The position numbers and the translations under genes are program-made. DNA of 64,000 nucleotides from Eledone cirrhosa. Lineage: Eukaryota > Mollusca > Cephalopoda > Octopoda > Eledonidae. The stretch lies in assembly GCA_964016885.1 (NCBI GenBank), contig OZ024740.1, forward strand, positions 205,265,476 through 205,329,475. The letters are read 5' to 3'. Below, one piece after another: positions 32,801 to 39,409 of the stretch. The notes under the pieces were generated by a model. The model searched no databases and was not told the origin of the DNA. It was given only the letters and a program-made list of their open reading frames with translations. Numbering within the stretch: position 1 is the stretch's first letter; the number at the start of each line of letters is the position of its first letter.

Positions 32801-34338
32801 CAGGGAAAAGCGGACGTAAAATGATGATGATGATGATGATGATGATGAGAGGAACAAGAGGTGTATGTAATATTTAGGGTTTACTGAGAGGAACAAGAGG
32901 TGTATGTAATATTTAGGGTTTACTGAGAGGAACAAGAAGTGTATGTAACATTTAGGGTTTACTCAAAGGAACAAGAAGTGTATGTAACATTTAGGGTTTA
33001 CTTAGAGGAACAAGTAGTGTATGTAACATGTAGGGTTTACTCAGAGGAACAAGAGGTGTATGTAACATGTAGCGTTTACTCAGGGGAACAAGAGGTGTAT
33101 GTAACATGTAGGGAGATCCATTACAGTCTGTACAACTACCAAAAACCTTTCTCTGTAGTGTACTGCAGTACTCAGTTGTTAAAACCCCCCACTGTTATAA
33201 GGGAAACCAAACAAGAAGAAATACCTGATCACTGCATTAAATTATGTTTAATCTCATAACTTACTGAGTTATTTGTCAGTAAAATGTGATGATCCAGGTT
33301 TTGGGTCATAGGTTTGCTCAATGAAAGCTGACCTAGGGCTAAATAATAATTAGGAGCTTACCCAAACTCTACAAGACTAATCTTTGTATCATTCCAATTT
33401 AGAATATGTACTGCTGTAACTAGTACCTACAAGACTGGCCACATGACTAAATTATATTGAGTCTTGTTGATCTATTGGTCACCACTAAAAAGTTTGACTC
33501 GCTGATTTATTGATCTTCATACTTTTCTCAGTAATATTTCCATGGTGAGTCATTTTAGTTTAGCTCATAATGAAATTCTTTATTCCATATTTTTTGTGGA
33601 AAAACAAGTTATTTTTTTTATATAAAAGAGACACAGAAATTATCATCATCACCACCATTTTTCCATGCATTTTCAATGAATATCACTTTTAAAACTGATG
33701 GAAATTATTCATTTTTTAGTTAACCATACCTCACGACAAATATCTGAAGTTTGGGGCAGTGAAGGAGAGGCTAAGGTCAGGGTATATATATGGCATGGGT
33801 TAGACGGGTCTTTTTCAGCCCAGCCTCCCACTACTTGTGTTGTGTCCCTTAAAGGCCACCATCGGTCATTAATAACCATGGATTTGCACCTAGAAAGTTT
33901 CCCTCCAAGGCACAAGCCTGGGCAAGATTTGTTTGTGGAAGACTACCAGTCACCCATGCATACCAGCCTCCCCTCTCCACGCCACCGATATTGTCCAAGG
34001 GAAAGGCAATGGCCGATACAGCTTGGCACCAGTGACGTTGCAACACATTTTTAATGGTAGCAATTCCATACATTTCTGTTAAAGACAATAGTATAGGAAC
34101 AACTCAAGCAGTTATAGTCTGTACAATGACATGTTTATTTAGTTTCTCATGATAAGTTCCAGTTCTCCTGTAGACTTGGAGAAAGAAATGCTGCTCTTCA
34201 ACCACAATATGGAAACAAACAAGAACAGAAAAAAAAAGAAGCATCTGAATGACATAAGCTTACTTACCGTATAATTCCCCATCTGCGTGAGGAAAACGTA
34301 CATAACCGACATCTTTGGTTGTTTTTGTCTGTCACACC
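12586..34338 (-). CDS. Seven-transmembrane receptor, family B/adhesion-like (3' nine exons, 5' end not found)
   Basis: Nine minus-strand exons join in phase to about 313 codons ending at TAA 12586-12588: 34268-34338, 31140-31243, 29058-29157, 23682-23774, 22490-22620, 21693-21753, 19860-19951, 16182-16311 and 12586-12750. Every intron is GT-AG. The product has seven hydrophobic segments. A Cys before TM3 (SFC) and a CW pair in the second outer loop are placed for the usual disulfide. TM4 carries VGYGIP, similar to the family B GWGxP. TM6 carries GTGWLFG. The C-tail is charged and ends acidic (SSDTDEEGSD). It should be a plasma-membrane receptor; the ligand is unknown. Exons encoding the start and extracellular domain are missing and must lie upstream of 34338 or outside the window. 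Assignment to a named receptor is not possible from sequence alone. Confidence 0.85.
12860..13130 (-). repeat. Interspersed repeat C with short 48-bp tandem units
   Basis: About three units of the type GTGTACTGGGTGCATTTTAT..CTTTACAGA sit beside TACTAGCATGGGTTAGATGG. The same repeat, with more units, is at 27405-28030. It lies in the last intron of the receptor gene. Confidence 0.6.
13690..13830 (+). repeat. Repeat A, copy 3
   Basis: Follows an (AC)n/(GT)n tract and ends in (ATT)n. Sequence matches copy 1 through TGTACCTTTGATGAGTTGTA. Confidence 0.75.
13905..14410 (+). mobile_element. Cluster of SINE copies, one complete and three partial
   Basis: 13905-14025 is a 5'-truncated copy with a longer body variant. 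14028-14217 is full length with box-B GAGTTCAAATCCCGCC. 14218-14288 has lost its middle. About 14290-14410 is another diverged copy. All are on the plus strand. Confidence 0.8.
14741..14927 (-). mobile_element. tRNA-derived SINE, full length with 17-bp duplication
   Basis: Flanked by CGTAGAGATTATAATAA at 14724-14740 and 14928-14944, a clear target-site duplication. The body is as in the other copies, reversed. Confidence 0.9.
15270..15385 (+). repeat. Repeat A, copy 4
   Basis: Matches copies 1-3. A SINE on the minus strand is attached after its ATT tail. A further partial copy is at about 15925-15975. Confidence 0.7.
15400..15587 (-). mobile_element. tRNA-derived SINE, left member of an inverted pair
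   Basis: Full-length copy reading TTGTTTCTATTTTTGGCACA at its 3' end and GATACTGCCAATCCACTGCC at its 5' end. Confidence 0.9.
15626..15815 (+). mobile_element. tRNA-derived SINE, right member of an inverted pair
   Basis: Full-length copy with GTGGATTGGCAGTATCAG at the 5' end. It is separated from the preceding inverted copy by only about 38 bp of (ATT)n, so an RNA through the intron would form a long hairpin. Confidence 0.9.
16182..16311 (-). CDS. Receptor exon 8: TM6, outer loop 3 and start of TM7
   Basis: 130 bp with acceptor CTCTTTACAG and donor GTCAGTATC. It encodes NIVVTFIGEIHLFGTGWLFG, then GYGTLPFGWLFILTAGPQ. GTGWLFG matches the TM6 signature region of adhesion-type receptors. Confidence 0.9.
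16320..17040. repeat. Intronic tandem-like GT/GGT-rich repeats and MITE relic
   Basis: 16330-16720 holds four diverged repeats of about 90 bp around ACACTTGGGTAGAGTT and GTGGTAGATTGGTGGTG. 16793-17034 looks like a diverged TTAA-type MITE (CCCTTTTGATATTAAACCAT at one end, TAGTAATGGGTTAAA at the other). Confidence 0.55.
17865..18078 (+). mobile_element. Old, diverged SINE
   Basis: tRNA-like part with GTTCAAATCCTGCTGAGG, then CCATCCTT and AAGTACCAG. It is clearly older than the copies near 15 kb. Confidence 0.7.
18133..18232. repeat. 30-bp tandem repeat, three units
   Basis: The unit AAACTGCAGCGATGCTGGTG plus TCTTGTCAAT is repeated three times with few changes. Confidence 0.85.
18310..19730 (+). 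pseudogene. RTE-like LINE reverse transcriptase remnant
   Basis: Fragments at 18239-18664 and 18622-19014 overlap in two frames. They contain RWKEYFADLL, GVIITIFKKGD, KSLYECPS, GSELSQGCVQSSLLF and an altered active-site region FADEY. The usual block between IFKKGD and the GHLF segment is missing. Near 19500-19725 the 3' end encodes DQLEMVASDRTCWKA, also seen at 34670-34865 and 47910-48132. Stops and frameshifts make it inactive. It lies in a receptor intron, antisense to that gene, and stops just short of exon 7. Confidence 0.8.
19860..19951 (-). CDS. Receptor exon 7: end of TM5 and third inner loop
   Basis: 92 bp. It encodes FNHLVFVLSLWNRWKKDCEK followed by EERRSMKHKLT. The phase (zero in, two bases out) links exons 6 and 8 exactly, and it supplies the TM5 end and basic inner loop that would otherwise be absent. 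It lies just outside a LINE remnant and has no long open frame, so it is easy to miss. Confidence 0.8.
20440..20980 (+). repeat. Interspersed repeat C relatives with GATGAT tail
   Basis: Two copies of GGGCATCCAGC-type sequence (near 20490 and 20635) precede a tail reading CTAGCAGGGAAAAC then AAATGATGATGA. This is a diverged form of the shared SINE/LINE 3' tail seen at 25590 and 32800. Confidence 0.5.
21455..21550 (-). mobile_element. Diverged tRNA-derived SINE fragment (second type)
   Basis: The reverse strand has tRNA-like sequence around CATAAGGTCATGGGTTTG, followed by a TTGAACAAAATACTTT segment seen in the second SINE type of this window. Confidence 0.5.
21693..21753 (-). CDS. Receptor exon 6: second outer loop and start of TM5
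   Basis: A 61-bp microexon. After completing one codon it encodes exactly 20 residues, CWLTDWTQWIFMGPVYCILC, including the Cys-Trp pair expected to bond with the TM3 cysteine. The donor is GTAAGTAG. Confidence 0.9.
21806..22070. mobile_element. TTAA-flanked MITE, diverged
   Basis: Starts TTAA-CCCTTTAGTATTTAAACC at 21802. The right end (near 22070, AAAGAGTTA) is degraded. Same family as 30134-30341. Confidence 0.5.
22190..22435 (+). repeat. Interspersed repeat with (GAT)n(GGT)n tail
   Basis: Contains GTATCTAGCTATAGAAACCA and ends in (GAT)n(GGT)n(GAT)n at 22388-22432. Related to the repeats at 20.5 and 25.5 kb. Confidence 0.6.
22490..22620 (-). CDS. Receptor exon 5: second inner loop and TM4
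   Basis: 131 bp. It encodes GSKHFRRIMYMIVGYGIPWA and on to PDNLINGK, leaving two bases of the next codon. The acceptor is GTTTGTCCAG and the donor GTAAGTAAA. Confidence 0.9.
22740..22990 (-). repeat. Interspersed repeat B, second copy
   Basis: Reverse-strand relative of 10270-10440 sharing CTCACTATTATATGCAAAT and ACAGAATAGAGAAGG. Confidence 0.65.
23682..23774 (-). CDS. Receptor exon 4: TM3
   Basis: 93 bp, 31 codons, phase 0 on both sides. It begins SFC, the conserved Cys at the top of TM3, and runs through YTSSFSWMFLYACWKLAD. The donor is GTGAGT. Confidence 0.9.
24130..24640. repeat. 32-bp minisatellite, about 16 units
   Basis: The unit is TTGCTAGGTGAAGTGTTAAT plus TGGCCTCATCAG with small variants. 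It lies in the receptor intron between exons 3 and 4. Confidence 0.9.
24812..24962 (-). mobile_element. tRNA-derived SINE, 3'-shortened
   Basis: Reverse-strand copy from AGTACTGGTACTTTATTTT to TACCGATACTGCCAACTG. The usual TTGTTTCTACTTTTGGC end is missing. Confidence 0.8.
24998..25114. repeat. Shared LINE/SINE tail with (ATG)n and (TA)n
   Basis: AAGCAGGGAAAAGCGGACGT followed by (GAT)n and a long TA tract ending at about 25114. This is an isolated copy of the tail also found at 25590 and 32800. Confidence 0.85.
25115..25165 (-). ncRNA. Hammerhead ribozyme, type I, complete by pairing
   Basis: On the minus strand the order is AGATTC, CTGATGA, stem II TTC-TAAA-GAA with a T-T mismatch at its base, GAAA, stem III ACAG/CTGT, the cleavage-site A (25121) and GAATCT. 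Stem I pairs AGATTC with GAATCT over six bases. All invariant core bases are present except the usual G-C at the base of stem II. Hammerheads of this form are known from PLE terminal repeats. The 36-bp inverted repeat 25115-25150/25163-25198 also spans it. Confidence 0.8.
25313..25634 (+). mobile_element. Second-type SINE with LINE-derived tail
   Basis: The tRNA-like start has GTTGTCAGTTCAATTCTCAG. The middle has GAGCAAGACACTTTATTTCA and GGGCATCCAGCTGTAGAAAT. The end, CCACCCTTGCAAGCAGGG then AAGCGGACGTAAAATGA, is nearly identical to the 3' end of the LINE at 31741-32848. Confidence 0.8.
25635..25825 (-). mobile_element. tRNA-derived SINE, full length
   Basis: Reverse-strand copy from AATTGTTTCTACTTTTGGCA to GATACTGCCAATCCACTGCC, abutting the tail of the preceding SINE. 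Confidence 0.9.
26270..26530. repeat. Interspersed repeat D plus SINE-like end
   Basis: GTTTCAATGATGAGTATATC and the AACAGTCTGTTCATGAAATT segment recur at 38660-38850 and 50580-50740. The end (TGACGGGCTTCCACACAG on to GGGATTGAAC) is a reversed tRNA-like segment. Confidence 0.65.
26595..26835. repeat. (AC)n microsatellites with a poly-C tract
   Basis: AC tracts lie at about 26617-26648 and 26800-26832, with a run of C at 26726-26742. ACAGAAACTGCAGACAGACA is duplicated between them. Open frames here are repeat artefacts. Confidence 0.9.
27405..28030 (-). repeat. 48-bp minisatellite within repeat C, about ten units
   Basis: The unit is GTAGACTGGGTGTATTTTAT plus CATGGCACCAGCACTACCGC and TTTACAGA. 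48 is a multiple of three, so the array is open in more than one frame and yields a 143-codon artefact. A reverse-strand (GAT)n-type stretch near 27400 suggests it lies inside a minus-strand repeat C copy. Intronic. Confidence 0.85.
28436..28654. mobile_element. TTAA-flanked MITE
   Basis: 219 bp between TTAA at 28432-28435 and 28655-28658. Ends CTCTTTAGCATTTAAACTGG and AAATGGTAAAGGG form an imperfect inverted repeat. A piggyBac-type origin is inferred from the TTAA duplication. Confidence 0.7.
29058..29157 (-). CDS. Receptor exon 3: TM2 and first outer loop
   Basis: 100 bp. The acceptor TTATTTTCCAG is preceded by an AT-rich tract and the donor is GTAAGATT. It encodes LGSDNFFIAGNLATIVTTAQ and ends NTYPDK just before TM3. 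Confidence 0.85.
29801..30017 (+). mobile_element. SINE with 15-bp duplication, diverged
   Basis: Flanked by ATATTTCCTGAGACA at 29786-29800 and 30018-30032. The body retains GGATTGGCAG and GATAAAATAAAGTACCAG. Confidence 0.85.
30134..30341. mobile_element. TTAA-flanked MITE, best copy
   Basis: 208 bp between TTAA at 30130-30133 and 30342-30345. Ends CCCTTTAGCATTTA and TAAATGCTAAAGGG are perfect 14-bp inverted repeats. No coding capacity. piggyBac-like by TTAA and CCCTTT. Confidence 0.8.
30385..30540 (-). mobile_element. Old SINE fragment
   Basis: The reverse strand carries GAGTTCAAATTCCCACCC and GGCAGAGACAATAG, matching diverged SINE segments. Confidence 0.5.
30636..31017. mobile_element. 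TTAA-type MITE interrupted by a SINE
   Basis: Ends CCCTTTAGCATTTAAACTGG and AATGTTAAAGTG. A reverse-strand, 5'-shortened SINE at about 30790-30954 is inserted, flanked by TGTGAGATAA and TGTGAGGTAA. Confidence 0.7.
31140..31243 (-). CDS. Receptor exon 2: TM1
   Basis: 104 bp, phase 0 in, two bases out. It encodes VPEYHQPMMEKATVACIG and the rest of TM1 up to WVYLG. The acceptor is CTTTCAACAG. A 39-bp minisatellite starts about a dozen bases upstream of it. Confidence 0.85.
31255..31740. repeat. 39-bp minisatellite, left block (about 12 units)
   Basis: The unit is AACATTTAGGGTTTACTGAG plus AGGAACAAGAGGTGTATGT. Variants change CTGAGAGG to CTCAAAGG or CTCAGAGG. It begins about a dozen bases upstream of receptor exon 2 and continues at 32848 after a LINE insertion. 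39 bp is 13 codons, so long artefact frames appear on both strands. Confidence 0.9.
31741..32848 (+). mobile_element. 5'-truncated LINE with (ATG)n tail inserted in the minisatellite
   Basis: The sequence starts abruptly with GVHQGSVLSPLLF-type RT codons at 31741. It ends CCACCCTTGCAAGCAGGG, AAGCGGACGTAAAATGATGA and (TGA)n. The minisatellite resumes directly afterwards. The (TGA)n tail suggests an RTE-related 3' end. Confidence 0.85.
31776..32819 (+). CDS. LINE RT C-terminal part with PHD finger, intact 347-codon frame
   Basis: The frame begins mid-RT; the first Met is not the native start. YADD is at residues 23-26. A C4HC3 zinc finger follows: Cys80, Cys83, Cys94, Cys97, His102, Cys105, Cys120 and Cys123, the PHD pattern, with CSICRKG and WVHKRCSGI. 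Then come the RT-distal markers DSFRYLGDQIS, GSETWAATAEDMRRLER and RLRWYGHVMRM, and a basic stretch RRGRGRPRKTW. It has no stop or frameshift, so the insertion is young. It lies antisense within receptor intron 1-2. The product cannot be autonomous because the endonuclease and most of the RT palm are missing. Confidence 0.8.
   Translation: MFIIVLQAITEEFKTGCPWELLYADDLALMAESVEELENKFRLWKQQLEARGLRVNLAKTKVLMSRKEDKTLIPSGKWPCSICRKGTGINSIKCTQCRSWVHKRCSGIAGKLTGREKYVCSRCTGKLDSRSRTDRHIFQMREGAIEVVDSFRYLGDQISMGGGCSEAIVSRIRTGWKKFRELLPLLTKKGFSLRTKGRLYDACVRSAMLHGSETWAATAEDMRRLERNEASMLRWMCSVNVRERPSINVLREKLCLRGIECSVRERRLRWYGHVMRMEDDRWVKKCQEMPVEGRRGRGRPRKTWAEVVRTDLRSLKLTVEMTRDRDEWRDAVLNKTRPTLASREKRT
32848..33113. 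repeat. 39-bp minisatellite, right block (about 7 units)
   Basis: Continuation of the array at 31255-31740 beyond the LINE insertion, with variants such as AACATGTAGCG in the last units. Confidence 0.9.
33114..34060. other. Receptor intron sequence with a SINE-like repeat
   Basis: 33114-33735 shows no feature I can support. 33735-34060 resembles a common interspersed repeat: GCACAAGCCTGGGCAAGATT, CACCCATGCATACCAGCCTC and CAGCTTGGCACCAGTGACGT. Its class is not determined. Confidence 0.5.
34268..34338 (-). CDS. Receptor exon 1 of those visible: extracellular stem before TM1
   Basis: 71 bp. The acceptor TTTATTCCAG precedes it and the donor GTAAGTAAG follows. It begins with the last two bases of a codon, so at least one upstream exon exists. 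It encodes CDRQKQPKMSVMYVFLTQMG and an N-glycosylation site NYT. This is where adhesion receptors carry their autoproteolysis site. The canonical HLT/S cleavage triplet is not evident here. Confidence 0.75.
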
Positions 34339-34654
34339 CTGGAATAAAATAAAGAAGTCTTGAAACATTTTGCTTTTACAATGTTAAAAACTATAAATAG
34401 ATTTTGTTTTAAAACAATGTTGTCTCTGATCGAGACGAAGCGAGAATGTATTTGAATACATATAAAAATGAGAAAACTCATCGCTAGAACAACCATTAAA
34501 ACAGCTAAATGCTGTCAAAGACAGCGATGGGCATTAATGCCTCAGAGGACAGAGATCAGTAGCTAGTGGTCAACAGAAAGACAATCCACAAGGTGGGGGA
34601 CAGGCAGATGAAATATAGAAAAGATTGAGAGGAGGAGGACACTGCTTTCTTTTT

Positions 34655-34865
34655 TTTTTACTATGACAGATTTTATGGGCAAAACCAACTGGTAGGCGAC
34701 CCAGGAGTAGACCTCGGGCAAGATGGTTGGATAACATCCATGAGCTTGGCTGGTCTCGCTTGGGGATCCAGCAGGATCAGTTGGAGACGGTTGCTTCTGA
34801 TAAGACCCACGGGACGGAGTGTTTGAGGACTCTGTCCCCACGACCATCTCAGGAATAAATGGGAG
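34655..34865 (+). pseudogene. RTE-like LINE 3' end, 5'-truncated
   Basis: Encodes ARWLDNIHELGWSRLGIQQD, a C-terminal RT-like segment, then TCTCAGGAATAAATGGGAGA. Same family as 18310-19730 and 47910-48132. It is a frame-damaged fragment. Confidence 0.7.
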
Positions 34866-34964
34866 AAGAAGGTATTTAAGAGTGGGGATTTTGTCTGCAT
34901 CTTGTGAGATTATGCAACATAGTTTCATCAACTGATTGGACTGAAACAATGTGAAATAAAATGG

Positions 34965-35310
34965 TTTACTCAAGGGCACAACGCGCCGCCAGGAGTCGAA
35001 CTCATGACCTTATGATTGTGAGCCTGACACCCTAACCACTAAAACCCCCGCCTTCATAACACATGCAAACAACAAAAAAAAACAACACAGCAATGACAAA
35101 TAATTCCCCCTCAGAGTCATGGGAACACATATACAGTCTATTCCACCTACCCATTATCACTCACAAGGATTGGGTCAACCTGTGGCTATGGCAAATAACA
35201 CATGCTCAATATGCCATGCAATGGGATTGAACCTGGGACCTAATGATTGTGAAGAGAACTTCTTAACCATTCGACCAAGCTCTATCCACACTAACAGCTA
35301 TAAGAAGAGC
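34965..35310 (-). mobile_element. Two SINE-like fragments
   Basis: 34965-35060 reversed reads a tRNA-like segment with GAGTTCGACTCCTGGCGG. 35105-35310 reversed contains GGTTCAATCCCATTGCAT. They represent the second and third SINE types of this window. Confidence 0.6.
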
Positions 35311-36120
35311 GCAAACACTGTATACTGAATAATTGCTCCCTAAGCTCCCAGGGTTGGTTTCAGATCCTTGCATGGACTAGATATATGATAGGTGATAGAA
35401 GATTTCTCATTCATTGACTTAACTCCATAAAAACGGAAGCTAAGATTAAGACAGAATTTCTTTTTTCATAACTATATAATTAAATTCACAATTGTATAAA
35501 TAACATTATAAATTATTCACAATTCTTTCAGAATGAAAATATAAACAAATATAATTTTAAAAAATGAACTATTGCTAAGGACCTTACAAATACAACACAC
35601 CAAAATATACGATCAAAACGAGAGAAATAATAAAAAAACTCGAAACAACTAACAAAAACAAAAACAACCATCGATTCCAGGGCCGGAATTAATGAAGGGC
35701 AAAGGGGGCAATTGCCCCGGGTCCCTGCAGTGGAGGGCCTAACCAGCGACGGCCGTAGCAATTTATTTGTGCCCTTAGCTGGCTTTTTTAGTTTTAGGAT
35801 GGTTAGAATTTTTGAATTTAATACCTGTATGTATACATTTTCAATTCCGGTGTTCGAGACGTTCGGTGCAGTTGGGCCGCTGACAGCGAAGTTCTTATCT
35901 TCACTGGCGGCTCGCCTTACTGAGGTGCCAGGTGATGCCCGTGAGGGTGCTTGGTTATTTCAGCGCCTTAGCTTCGCCATCACCCATGGCAATGTTGCGA
36001 GCGTGTAAGTGTACAGTTAACCACCAAGGTGTGAGGTGTTGCAGATTGTCACACTTGGTGGTGAATTGCCCTCCCCTCCTTTCTTTCTTTCCTTTATCAT
36101 TTTTGATCATGAATTTATAT
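35311..36120. other. Non-coding sequence, possible old transposon end
   Basis: AT-rich to 35670. At 35680-35750 a block GGGCCGGAATTAATGAAGGG and GGGGCAATTGCCCCGGG looks like an old transposon end. No host exon could be supported. Confidence 0.4.
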
Positions 36121-36511
36121 TGTAGTGACCTACATTCCGCGGACTCACATACATTCTCTGTGCGTGATTTGGCTCAGCTCAGCCAATCAGCGCCAGGGGA
36201 AGAGGATATATCCCTACGCGCCCTGAGGAAGAAATTCCCCGCGAAGATTTGAAGAATCTCCCTCTTGTACCAGAAATTTCGAACCAGCAACACGCATAAT
36301 GTAACGGTGAGATTTTGCACCCTAGCCTCGCCGGCTTAACGGCACATTCCCTTTTGTAACCTCTTTTTATCTGTAACTTCAACCATATAAGTTAACAGAC
36401 ATTGTTTGTGCTACATCAAAAATAAACATACATTTCATCTCTAATTTCTGCTGTTGAAATCATTATTATGTTGCTCGTGTCTCAATAACATCTATAATCC
36501 ATGCTGCTGGA
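36121..36511 (+). repeat. LTR-like relic followed by a primer-binding-like site
   Basis: Starts TGTAGTGACCTACATTCC, has AATAAA at 36421-36426 and is followed by ATTGGCGACCTGATG at 36512. The layout resembles the element at 6951. No partner LTR is visible, so this is a solo or fragmentary LTR. Confidence 0.5.
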
Positions 36512-37944
36512 ATTGGCGACCTGATGAAAGGAATGTTGTAAATACAAAGATGGTAAATAGATCGAGGGACCTTCCCTCACGTCTATGTCGACAAGATAAT
36601 CCAACGAGGATACTATCACTTACCACACTGTCAACTAACGACCTTCAATCATCTACCCTGTTAAAGTGGCGACCACGACTAACCATACTGCTAAAATATT
36701 ATTGTTATACACGGTTTAGACATATTTGTCATTCTGAACGAATTGCGAGCAATTTTTGGTGTTATTTACGCATTTATGTTATTTATGTATATATTTAAAA
36801 CATATTTGCAACGTAATTCTACTGTAAATTTATGCAACTGTAATAAAATTGTAACATTACTTGCGCCAAGCTAATTTTGATATGTGAAATTGAGGGATTT
36901 GCTACGTATTCTAATTGTATGAGGGTTGCTAAAAACCTGAAGTACCTGCCCCCGAGTGCAACAAGATTAAAAGAAAAAGTATAATTATGTAAGTCACAGA
37001 GAAAAACAGTCGACGCACCTGTGTTTATGTACGCGTGTGCGTGTATGCCTTTATGTGTAATCTCAGGTGTCGAATAATCGCCCCCCCCCCCTGCTTATTA
37101 AATTTTGCTAATCTATCTCCAGCGAAATTCTATTTTAAGTGGTAGCATGATATATTTCAAGTGGTAACATTATACATGGAAAAAAAAAGGCACTACAACG
37201 GCTGTCAGAAGTTAAAGTAGAAGAATGTGACGTCATTCGTCAACCTTCTCAATCGTCAAACCTTCGTTTATTTCCGTATCACCACCATCACCATGTGTAA
37301 ATAAATAAACTTTGAAATCACCACGTTGATGCATAGTCATAGTCATCAAATTAGAAAATAAAAGAAGTTCATGGGGCCGACACTACCGACTTTCTTAAAA
37401 AAAAACAATTTAACGCGGGTAACTACAAGATAACCTTGTTTTGTAATACTGGCAGAAATTGAAGAACATTACAAGAAATCCCATACGTTACAAAATAAAT
37501 AGGATGGGTTGGGGTTTCAATAGGTACACTAAACGACTAATTCTGTTTTTTTTACAAATTCAACGGAGACAACCTAGAAAGATTTCAGATTTCCACCCCT
37601 CCCCACTTATTGCACCACATCCCCATATTATTTATGACCTGAGAGTAGGGGATATTTATGTATTAAAACTTTCAAATAAAACTTTGTGGGAATATTCTCA
37701 AGTCAAGGCATAAATAAAACTCCTGTCGATATAGGAAATGTAGAAAAACAATGTTTCATTGTGAAATAACCACTCTAGATATTTGAGTACCTTATTTGCG
37801 TAGAATTTGAAGTTGGGGAAAATCGTCAAAATATCGTGGCTTATATTCGAATATATATGGTATATCCGAAAAAAACCCCAAAAACTGATGAATTTTTCTT
37901 TTACTTATTACTTGGCTGATAAAAACTTATTATTAACCGGTCAA
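36512..37944. other. Non-coding sequence
   Basis: Beyond the short LTR-element leader (to about 36700) I see AT-rich sequence, a poly-C run near 37081 and no supportable exon. Confidence 0.5.
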
Positions 37945-38002
37945 AAATAAAGTACCAGTAATACACTGAGTAATTGCTGGCCTTGTGCCAAAAGTAGAAA
38001 CA
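37945..38002 (+). mobile_element. 5'-truncated SINE with 16-bp duplication
   Basis: Only the last 58 bp of the OR-type SINE are present, flanked by ATTATTAACCGGTCAA at 37929-37944 and 38003-38018. This is a clean example of target-primed insertion with 5' truncation. Confidence 0.9.
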
Positions 38003-38639
38003 ATTATTAACCGGTCAAGTTCACATTGATGACATTACAAACTGTTACGATGTCATTTCACGCTTTCTGTTTGTGTTTCAAAATATTGTCAAATCTTTGT
38101 GTTAATCTCATTTGGAAATCGTAAAGTCTCATTTTGAAAGCTTTAACCCCACTTTAGTAAGGGCTGATTTGAATTGATATGCTCTCACATAGAATTATAA
38201 ATAGTGTAGTTTCAACGATGTCACTATGTAAGCAGAGTATGAAGAACAAATAAAATTGAAAGAATAAAATACCAGTTTCATACAGAAAACAGCAGAAAAT
38301 AGGGAAATATGCCAACAAATACATTAATAAAACATCAAATAAATATGCCAACGAATACATTAATAAAACATCAAATTTTTACACAATAAGTTTTTCAAAC
38401 TGTTCTATATAGATCGCTAGTGGGGAATAAAAGCTGAGGGATTCACAAGGAGTAAATTTATTAGTTTGAATTTTACAAGCTTTTCGAAGTTGGCACAAGG
38501 TGGAATCTGGGTTTAGTCTTGGTTTAGTCATTTGTTTTAAGAAAGCCAATACAAGGAAAGAGTGGAAATGGGAGTAAAGTAAGACAAAACAAAACAACAA
38601 TCTACACTTTTACTTTATATTTTATATTCGATGTTTGAA

Positions 38640-38860
38640 ACATGGAATGGACCTTCGTCGGTTTCAATGATGAGTATTTCAGTCGTTTGATCAACGGAGC
38701 AGCCTGAAAGTGACTGAGCAATCATCAGATATGTAATTTTCAGAGAGATTCAGCATGACATTGGGTGACAAGTCTGACTCTTTGAATTGCAGCGACATTC
38801 CACCCTACGGATTTCCAAACAATTGCGAAGTGAACTTCTTAACCATTCGGTCATTCTGCT
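38640..38860. repeat. Interspersed repeat D
   Basis: Shares GTTTCAATGATGAGTATTTC, GATCAACGGAGCAGCCTG and GAACTTCTTAACCATTCGG with the copies near 26.3 and 50.6 kb. The stretches 38019-38640 and 38860-39410 beside it show no gene. Confidence 0.65.
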
Positions 38861-39409
38861 GTAGCGAAATCTCTTCAAACGACACGATATTCATTTTCTC
38901 TTTATTCCAAGTTGACGCCAGTAGTTTGGAGAAACTGGCCAGCTTGGGGTTATTTAAGATAACACTTCAGTTCATTCTGCTCTCGTTTTTCGAAAGAGAA
39001 AGATAGCACTTGGAGTTGCTCTGGCCAGTAGAGAGATGTAGCGATCTCGACAGGGTTGGCACCTCGATAAAGGTTAGTTCAATGCATCTTGTTAGACTAC
39101 TACTACATTCACACAAACCAACCACACAAACATAACACACAATTCACTTGGTTCTTTGTTGTTTTCCTGTGTTGTCAACAATAGCTTCAACATAAATTAT
39201 TTCTCAATAAAATCATTATTGTAGCAATGTTTGTTATTGTTCATAGGTTATTGTAATGTCAGCTTTATTTTCAGCCTTCAACTGACTACGGCAATGAGTA
39301 CAGCCACACATCTCGACTCACTGAGACACACACACTCAATTCATTTTATTGTTGCCCGGCAACTGTTATAGTGCGGTATAGGAAACGTTCGATTTCTGTG
39401 AGGGTCCGA

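Noticed and set aside
32243..32935. 230-codon minus-strand frame
   Set aside because: Antisense shadow of the PHD-finger LINE frame.
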